The notes beneath the pieces were generated by a model, which did no database searches, was not told the DNA's origin, and saw only the letters and a program-made list of their open reading frames with translations. A stretch of DNA of 64,000 bases from Datnioides undecimradiatus (lineage: Eukaryota; Chordata; Actinopteri; Lobotiformes; Datnioididae). The DNA is taken from assembly GCA_008933995.1 (NCBI GenBank), contig WARS01000010.1, positions 6,117,001 through 6,181,000 on the forward strand, given 5' to 3'. Each line of letters begins with the position of its first letter. Within the stretch, counting starts at the first letter, position 1. Below are positions 48,722 through 64,000 of this stretch, piece by piece. The position numbers and the translations under genes are program-made.

Positions 48722-49006
48722 CTTTTTGACAAAACAACTGTGGCATTGAGTTGTTTTTATTGTGATATTTGATGTTTGGTAAGTGAGTTTCAAACTGCTT
48801 ACTTTCAGATCAAAACCTCTCAAGGTCATTTTGTCCAAGCCAAAATGGTGTTATCTAAAGCTGTGGTTTTTAAATTTGTTTTTTGACCAGTGATACTTCT
48901 TTAAATTAAACTGTCTGCTTGTGATCTCTCATCACTGGTTCAGTATATTTTAAGTTGTGAGCTATCCAAATTTTGAACACTGGGGACAGATATCTATATA
49001 TTTTTT

Positions 49007-49017
49007 ATATATATATA

Positions 49018-49056
<39 letters not shown>
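49007..49056. repeat. Compound (TA)n(GT)n(GA)n microsatellite
   Basis: Short TA run, about 9 GT units, then about 11 GA units, contiguous. Confidence 0.95.
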
Positions 49057-49058
<2 letters not shown>

Positions 49059-49849
49059 GGTCTGGGTCCAGACCTGGACCATTGTCTGTCAGTGACTTTA
49101 AGGGAATAAGGCCTCTCCCATTGAATCACCTGTGCCAGGCCTCTGCTTTTGTGCTTTTACAACACTTGACAAATATTGGAGAAAAGTCAGGAATGATATT
49201 TTGAGTAGCAAACGCGACATTTTCCTTCTTTTCTGGGGAATATTTTGCATTAATTATCCTGCGACCTATCAGATTCATCTGGCAACCTATTAAGGGATCT
49301 CAATCTCTTGCTTGGAAGCCACTGATCTGAGGCAGGGATGTCTTCTAAAATGCAGTGAAGCTGTAGTGATCCTCTTGTGTTGTTGCTTATTATTGACCCA
49401 GGACTGATTGCATTAATGTTGCATTTGTTGCTGGTTTCTTTTTTTACTGGTTGAATGCTGTCTTCATGTGAAACTGTGGACTGATATCTCAGACAGTCCT
49501 GATCAGATCAGAGTTGGCGGCATGAACACTTGAGCACCCATTAACCTTCTCCATGGCACCAAAACTCTGCAAAATAATACTTACTGATTCAGATTGAGAG
49601 TTTTCAATAATCACGTATTGTTACTCCCTCTGATAAACTGATAGTTTTCTCTTAATTTTGGTCAAATGTGTTGTGTCCACATATCTCTGCAGCTTCTTTC
49701 GTCTAACTAGGTATTTGAACATCCATGATTAACTTTATTTGCAAAGTCTAAATGTGATTAGTCTGTCTTAAATGGATGGTTGTGAGTGCATTGGCAGTAG
49801 TAAAGGTGTATTACCATGTTTACAACCAAATCCTTGTAAAATTACTTTT

Positions 49850-50330
49850 CCTTCTTAACTTACCACTCACATCTCCAGAGCTCTGCTGGTCGCTGCCACA
49901 GAGGAGCTAATGTTGCCTGGAGAGAACGGAGGGCTGCCATTTGCAGTACTCTCTTAGAAACGTCGAGTTTTGTTTTCCAGAATGCCAGACTGTTCGTGTT
50001 TGCAAATGTCAACATTTGTAAAAGCCGTTGTTGAGCTCCAGCAGACTGAGGGCCCCCGAAGGGATTAGAGGAGGCTCTGTTTACCTGCTCTGAGGAATGC
50101 TGCCCTGCACGGACGCTTTTGTATCTGTCAGGGACCCAAGGTCACAGCGCTGGGAGAGATGGGCTGCTTTGTCCCTCTCCAAAGTTTCCACCTCACAGTA
50201 TCAACAACAAAACACAATGTGGGCGACCTGGGAGAAGGAAATGGAATTCCTGCTCATGTTGCTACAGTGTTGAGAAACTGCGGTTCAGTGGCCCCTTTTA
50301 CCTTTTTGGGTGACAGATGGGATCATTTCT
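49850..50330. promoter_or_regulatory. Candidate shh 3' enhancer block
   Basis: Balanced composition and no repeats. Contains two FOX-class cores, TGTTTGC (49997-50003) and TGTTTAC (50078-50084), and the near-palindrome CAAATGTCAACATTTG (50003-50018) with paired CANNTG boxes. FOXA factors are established activators of vertebrate Shh in midline tissue, so a role in shh control is plausible but inferred. Confidence 0.35.
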
Positions 50331-50639
50331 GTACCTTTGATTAGAAAAATGAAATACATTTGCATTACTTAATTGTATTTTTTAGATAGTATTTTAGATA
50401 TATTTTGTTCTTGCTTCTTCCTTCATACATTGTATATTTTTTTGTTGTTTGTTTGTTTTGGTTTGAAGCATCAGACTTAGATTCTTCAAAACCTTCCAAA
50501 TGGAAACTAATTCACTTTATGCTATCAGCCCAAAGATGTGCCCACGAGTTAATTTACATAGTAGTTATTGCAGTGATTGCTCTTTTCTGACCGAGTTGAG
50601 TCAGTGATCATATAAAAGTATTTCTCCCAGCTGTAGAAT

Positions 50640-51120
50640 ATATTCCAGTGTTTTCAGGTTTCCAGTCAGCACTGCCTGCATTTGGCCGCATGGCGCCGCA
50701 CTTGCACAACTAAACAACCCTCCCTAACAATAACTGATGCTGTAATCAATCTCAGGGAGAGATGCTGCCTTCTAATACCCCAGCACACCTCAAGAGGACC
50801 AAAATACAGCAACAAACCCCTTCTCTATTAAGTGCTCCGCGCACATTAGAAGTCCCTGTGAAAATACTTGAGGATTATAGCGATTAGTTCAGGCTGACAT
50901 GTTTTACTAAGCTGTGATTCATACAATGGCTGCGTTTCTTTTTTCTTTTTTTGTTCCTTGGGACCGGACTGTCAGTCACTGATGGAGCAATCTGACCTCG
51001 AGCTGCAGACGCCGAAAAGCACATTTAGGGCCAACAAACACACTCGTGTTTAATTTGTCTGCAAGTTAGAAGTTATTTGCGGAGGGGCAAACCTCGTTAA
51101 ATTTGACATGGGCTCTCAAC
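50640..51120. promoter_or_regulatory. Candidate conserved regulatory block
   Basis: Repeat-poor, GC-balanced, with TGTAATCAATC near 50740 and GATTAGTTCAGG near 50883. No long frame. Support is compositional. Confidence 0.25.
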
Positions 51121-51686
51121 ATTTCGCAAGCACGCAAAAGGTGCTTCAAAGCGCCATATTTTCTCAATTTTGTTAAAAAAAAAAAGGCTGGCAAACGGAG
51201 AGATAGTTTGCTGGTTCTTCTCTGAGACTGAGTTCACTCTTTTATGTAAATAAACAATAGTATATGTGTTAATAAACCATCCAAAATGAACTCTCTACTC
51301 ATGATAAAAGATGATTGGGCCAAAGGGGAAATATTAACACAATCATATCCATGAGCTGCTCCAACATCTGCTTTAAAACATTAATTTGGCCTCCTAATGT
51401 TTAAATCCTCCTCTTTGTGTCCACTGTGAAGCTCACTCAGACAAAGACATGTAACAACTGCAAGTTTGAAGAGTTTCTTTATCTCATTTTGTAATAAACA
51501 TATAAATAATAAACTCTAGACATTTTTGACGCATCGCCCTGTTATGAAAGTTAACTGGTATGGTATGGCTATATAGACTATCCAAACTTTGCATCTGCCG
51601 CAGGTCATTTCTATAAAACTATTTCCCTATTACAAAATATGAAAAGAAAAATACATTTTAGTACATTTACAGGAGTTACTTATTAA

Positions 51687-51692
51687 TTTATT
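51687..51692 (-). terminator. shha: Candidate shh poly(A) signal
   Basis: AATAAA on the - strand (TTTATT on +), about 850 nt past the shh stop. A closer copy lies at 52470-52475, only 67 nt past the stop. The downstream element is weak at both, so the choice is uncertain. Confidence 0.35.
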
Positions 51693-52541
51693 TAACGAAA
51701 CTGTTTCAGTACTACTTTAACTGTTACTGAATTGTCAGAATCTGCATTTAATATTTTTCTCAGAAGAAAACAGAAAAAATAGAAACGCAACAAAAAGAAA
51801 AGAAAAGCAGAGAATGCAGACATGAGGCAGAATATCTGTCCCTCTCCGACAAATTAAACGAACAGTTTTTCGAAATAATAAAAATCTTAATAAACCAAGC
51901 AGTACAAGATTTTCCAATACTTTCCCAACTACTGTATTTAAATTAAAATATATTCTCATATCTTACACTATTTCAAATAACGAAATGTGATTCGGTAGCG
52001 ATCTGTCAAAATCTAATTTACAATTCTGTGTATAAAAATATAATTTATGGAACCCCGTGAAGTTTGTTCTCCCCAAAATATAACAGTCAGTTGCACATAT
52101 ATGCACATTATGAACATTACAACCTGTCAAAGTTAGCTCCTTTCTACATGGTCTTCTGTCTCTTTGCAATATTTTTTTCTTTTTCGTTTTTTTTCTTCGT
52201 TTTTTCTTTCTTTTTTGCATCTGAGATATACAAAAATAGATTATGCACAATTTGCTGCTCACACCGTTTCAGAATCCATTTGTGTGACAGCAGCGAGTTC
52301 ACATGAGAATAAATTATTCAAAGAGAAACTTTTTTTAAGGCTCCATTCATTCTTTGAAAGGGGACACATGGAAAAGTCACTGAAATAAATATCCCAACTC
52401 CGCTGGGGCCTTTGTCTTGTCTGTCTGTTCGTTCGTTGTTTTTTGTTTTTTTAAAATTATTATTATTATTTTATTTTTTAAGCTACTGAATAGTTTGTGT
52501 GTCCTACATTTAAGTCTCGTTCTGCTCCTGTAGTAGAGGTT
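51693..52541 (-). other. shha: shh 3' UTR (probable)
   Basis: AT-rich, with T/C-rich low complexity at 52160-52220 and 52435-52480. Frames on both strands here are low-complexity artefacts. Confidence 0.4.
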
Positions 52542-59722
<7,181 letters not shown>

Positions 59723-60010
59723 TTTTGTCCTTTTAGATCTCAAACGAGTCGCCGCTGCTATCTCTACCGTCTGCCTCTCCCGGCTCTCGCAATGTCCTTG
59801 TCTCCTCCTCTACTTCGCCTTCGCCTGGTCTCTACTGTGGCAGGTGCGGAAATGAACGCCTCAGACAAATGGTAATAACGGGGCACATCGAAGGAGGGTT
59901 AAAAAAAAGTAGTGAGGGAATTAAAAGCCACGGGATCTCTAGTCGAGCTGCAGCCGCTTGTGTGAGGCGACCGCTTTTACTGCTTTGTATTATAGCACCG
60001 ATCTATAGCA
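59723..60010 (-). promoter_or_regulatory. shha: shh promoter and 5' UTR
   Basis: A TATA-like TATAATA lies on the - strand at 59994-59988, predicting initiation near 59960 and a 5' UTR of about 240 nt. The region is GC-rich relative to the flank. No start codon in context precedes the ATG at 59722 in frame. Confidence 0.45.
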
Positions 60011-63000
60011 GGGGAGGGATTTGATTGGCTCGCCTAGACAAACCCTCCTGATGTTATCCCACAAAAAAATCTTAAAAGATTTCTTCCACCTGAGGGTTAG
60101 CCTGTGTTGCGGGGAGGAGGGGCTGTTCCATGGGAAAACATCAATTATAAACCGTCCCTTTTTTCACCCTCCCATTTTCAAGATTTCACAGGAAGCACAG
60201 GACAGACAGGAGCACTTGCGCCGCGCTGGGCTCCAATCTGAAGCGGCGTAGATGGGTGAAGTGATTTCTGTATGTGTGCGGTAATTGAACTGCGTCTGGG
60301 ATAACTTTCCGCACAGAATGCATTTTCCCAGGAGAATAAAACTGCTCGTGGGCGCGCACACTGCGCACGCTTCTGATGGATGATTTTGCTATGGCCCCGT
60401 ATCCTTCAAGCAAATGAATGAACACAATGACGAGTTTACTCACTGTCCACATGTGTACGGCGGTGGGTTTAAGTTTGAAATCGCTTCTAATATTTAATCT
60501 CACACGGCCATGACTTTGGAGACGTTTTGTACCATTATGGTGAATTAAAGTCTGAGCAAACATAACGGAATTAAGCTTTTGGCTTGACTCTTTTCAAACT
60601 CGATGAAACTTTAGTGAGACATGAAATTAGACGTGTACCAATTATGCGGTGCGGGCGCCTCGCGCCCTTTCCTGTGGACCCTTTTCACGCATCAAAGCGT
60701 TTTTCTTGATTATCTGACCCGTCACTATTTGCTCGATGTCTTCTCACCTAATTACACTTCATGTTGTCACAACTCGTACTCACGCCGCGAAGTCGACTCC
60801 TTAAGAATAAATGTGGGAACGGGACATACTTACAGTGCAATATAGATCAGGCTTTGGAGAGTTTACGCCAGGCCCGTCTGGCTCATACGAGACGAATTCT
60901 TATCGGAGTGAGCCTGTTTAGCCTTTAGTCTGCGTCCATCATCACAAAGTGCACTTCATTCACAAATTAAGCCTTTATAACCACTGCATTGTCATTTTCT
61001 TTGTACTTTTGCCTTTAAAATAGAAGGGGAGAGGGCAGAAGCCACCCAGCACTGATTTTCCAGTTGCGTGGGTGTTAAAATACATTTCATTTCATTTCAA
61101 TCACCAAACTTCCTGAGTTGTTTCCAGCCCATCACACACTGATGGCTGTATTCCTGTGATAAGAGCTAATTAAGAAATATTTCAGTGTTGGTGTTGTTGA
61201 TTTAAAAACTACATCAGCATCACACATGAAACACCACTGTATCTGCATTCAAAGCATATCAGCTCAGACAAAAACAGATAACCAAATTGTTTCAGGAAGT
61301 CAAATTATTTGTGTGATAACAAACCAACTGTTAGGAGTAATTACAGGAAGAGGGGCTGTTTTGGGGCAACTGTAGCTCTCATCACACTGACAGTGTGGCA
61401 CAGGTGCTCTGAAGTGAGGACAGATATGCCAGCCTTTGGTGTGGCTTTAGTCTCATTAAACCTCACTCTGGCTGACCTCCAGTCTGGTTCAGTCTGTGCC
61501 AGGCTTGTGGCACCGCAACCAGGGCAGGTGAGACTACCTGCCGCTCACTGACACCATGAACATAAAGTCTTAGCCAAAAGATGGCTTGTGCACTTGGCAC
61601 ACTGCTGTGCAACTCTGACCAAGATACTCTACTGCCAGTGATGGCTTTCAGTCTACATATCACTGAATTCCCTCTGTTTTTGTTTAATACAATAAAGGAT
61701 CCTTAGGATGTTTCTACTAGGCATAAATCAGTAGCCTTTTCTGCAGAGGCACTGTTCAAACACACAGTTGACAGCAGTTGTGGTGCCTTCGGGGACACTG
61801 GAGGCACTGTTTGGCCCCAGGTCGGAGTCTTGGTTCAGGTGTCAGAGCTCTGAGATGAAACCTGGCATGCCACACAAACGGCTCAAAACCACAGAGGCAG
61901 GAGGAGGTGAGGCAGCGAGATTCCACTGAGGCCTCCGTCCCCACATCCAAAAAAGGGCAAGAGTGTGGTGATAATGATAATAATGGCAATAATTATTATT
62001 TTTATGAAGACTATGAGAGGTTCTCTGTAAGTGAAACTAAGTGACAAAATGTGATGCCATGTGAAATGAATAATGCAGAGATTGTAATGAATAATGCAGC
62101 CTAAAGAGCAAGGTGTGCTGATGTGAGAGACTGGATTTGAACTTGAGCTTCTCCCACAGAGGAAACCAACCATCTATCAGCCCGACCTGGGGCAAATAGT
62201 ATTTGCAAACATTACACTTCATTGTTTGGTTTTGGCCTCCTCCAGTGCCAGATGGGTGGAGTTTGCAACTATATGCGATGGAAATCACTGCAGACAGTTC
62301 AGACAATTAATCAAAGTATTTAAGGTCAATTTATTATATGAACTTTTGTTTGAGGAGCTTATCTTGATGCTGTCTAAAGAAAAATCTTAAAACAAACATG
62401 TAAAATGCTTCCAATACTGGCTTACCTCTCCTGATCAGGGTGACTGCATGCTGGGATGTAAACACTGTGGGCAGGCCATCTGGCTTTCATACAGACCAAA
62501 ATAATATATAAACACACCAATGGACAACATAAAGTTTGTACTTCAGATTCAGAATACACATTTTTAGTTTTGACAAATTGGTTTTGAAGCAATTTTGCAC
62601 ATAATCCTGCAATTTGAGTTGGAACGAGCATACAGGAAGTTTTCACCTGACATTTTCTAAGTTGTTTTTATGGAAACTTGTACATCCCAAACAAAGTATA
62701 AGGTATTAAGACAGGCCTTTTCTAAACAGCCTCCAAAGATGTGTGCTGCTACTCTTTCAATTGCACTGACCTTATGTGGGAACAACATCAAAACAGAGGG
62801 TGATTTTATGAAACAATTCTCCAGGGATTGAGGCCATTACACAATTCATATTAAGAAGCCTATTGCATGTGATGGCTAATCCAGTGTGAGGCGTGAAAAC
62901 AGCCAATGAGTCATCAGTTTTTGGCTCCTTCTGTGTCACATCAAAAACCTGTACCCCCTCCCCACAAGACACGCAGACCTCACATCCACTCATGGAACCC

Positions 63001-64000
63001 TCCATCCAGTCTGAGACATCCACATCTGCTCTGTAACTCTTTCTTTCAAAAGCCTGACATTCAAGGGAATTAAGAGATATGCTTCGAATCAGACTAAATC
63101 CACACCCATGTTTGATTTCTTGTGCCACAGTCTCGATCAAGCACGAGCGAGATGCAACTAGAAGTGGTGGAGCAGAGTTTTACCAGGTTTAAGTCCCCCC
63201 AATTACTGCTTTAAAGCCTCCTCCTGTCTGAATGTTTTGTAACATTGTTAGACGGATTAGAACTACAGAATAATCACGCACAAACATATAAGTAGTGTCA
63301 GGCTTTCTGAGTTGTTTTCCTTCACTGCAAATAGGGTTTCCTTTCTTTCAGGCCAATAGAAAGCCAGCCATACCACAGCTCATTGTGGTTTTCTCTCGCA
63401 GGTGGGGTCCACATTCAAACTTTTATCCTGCATGAACTTTTGACAAACAGTTTACAGCATGGACACGTTGCCGTCTATCCAGTGAACATGTGTACTCTTT
63501 TGTCAGCATAATAAAGTTTGAATAATCTTCCTTTAAATGGTTTATCTAAGCCGCACGCATCAAGTATTATGAACAGGTAAAGAGTCAAAATTCAGCTGAA
63601 CAGATTCAGGAGCCCTGAGGCTACTTTGTCAAGCACAATGGAAATTTCACAATACAGTATGTGGAATCACAGCCCTCAGCGTGCCCCGGAGTCTGTAAAG
63701 GCATTTTATTTGCACTCTCCAGCCGCTCCCAATACTTAAACATTAAACGCCAAGGCTAGACAGGCAAAACCACTTTGAACTGCAGTGCAGGGTGAACTCA
63801 GTGGGAGGGGAAGGAGGTGAGCGAGTGGTGAGCAGGGGGCTGTGGTGTGTGTGTATGTGCGTGATACTCCGCCAGGTGAGTCAGCGCTGGCCACCGTGCA
63901 ACACCATCACAATCTTAGGCAACAGTGACAGAGAAGGGAGGGGCTCATTGATATGTAAATGTGCCAGTTTATTTTCAGACATAACTGAACTGAAACTTTC
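60011..64000. other. shh upstream flank
   Basis: No coding frame. CpG-bearing and repeat-poor to about 61000, which could include proximal enhancers. Farther right it is mixed, with ATT-rich sequence near 61970-62010 and a GT-rich patch at 63843-63865. In tetrapods most long-range Shh enhancers lie on this side, beyond the window. Confidence 0.5.

Larger units (their letters stand above)
43468..48745 (+). other. rbm33: rbm33 3' UTR (probable)
   Basis: No further splice-linked coding exon is seen after the stop, and the sequence is AT-rich to a strong poly(A) signal at 48716. An earlier AATAAA at 45486-45491 could give a 2-kb UTR. The region contains a 14-bp-stem hairpin at 46097-46128. A frame at 47674-47994 (106 codons) is unrecognised and probably chance. 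If transcription stops early, the distal part is intergenic. Confidence 0.5.
48750..51680. other. rbm33-shh intergenic gap
   Basis: The interval between the two probable 3' ends, without coding frames. It holds a compound microsatellite (49007-49056) and two regulatory-looking blocks, about 49850-50330 and 50640-51120. Confidence 0.5.

Noticed and set aside
59723-59743. In-frame N-terminal extension of Shh
   Set aside because: The codon at 59743 is TTG, not ATG. The ATG at 59722 gives a 23-residue signal peptide and puts the palmitoylated cysteine at position 24, as in mammals.

Overview
The window is nuclear DNA from a ray-finned fish. The coding exons are short and separated by AT-rich introns of about 0.1 to 4 kb, splice sites follow GT-AG, and both recognisable proteins read as teleost members of vertebrate families. 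The species cannot be named from the sequence; intron sizes and protein features suggest an advanced (percomorph-type) teleost.

Two complete protein genes face each other tail to tail. rbm33 lies on the + strand (ATG 21038, stop 43467). I assembled 19 coding exons whose phases close exactly (3,747 nt, 1,248 aa), with a long 3' UTR that probably ends near 48.74 kb. sonic hedgehog (shh, shha-like) lies on the - strand (ATG 59722, stop 52542). It has the canonical three exons, including the 262-nt exon 2, and encodes 413 aa. The same convergent RBM33/SHH pair exists in human, so the window is an ancient syntenic block.

Left of rbm33, 1 to about 20.8 kb holds no recognisable protein gene; I looked for cnpy1, the human neighbour, and did not find it. 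It does hold a series of well-formed splice-bounded segments on the - strand (20.79, 17.20, 16.53, 13.77 and perhaps 10.91 kb). These look like a divergent, probably non-coding transcript leaving the rbm33 promoter. It also holds an isolated CCAAT/CCAAT/TATA promoter-like stretch at 17.5 kb and several regulatory-looking blocks.

Much of the rest looks regulatory: large rbm33 introns (5, 10 and 15), the short rbm33-shh intergenic gap (about 48.75 to 51.65 kb), both shh introns and the shh upstream flank. These carry dense homeodomain, POU, SOX and FOX core sites. They are called conserved-element candidates on composition and motifs only; no alignment was possible. Simple repeats, two strong hairpins and a retrocopy-like fragment in rbm33 intron 8 complete the picture. 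I saw no tRNA or rRNA gene, CRISPR array, recognisable transposon ORF or viral sequence.
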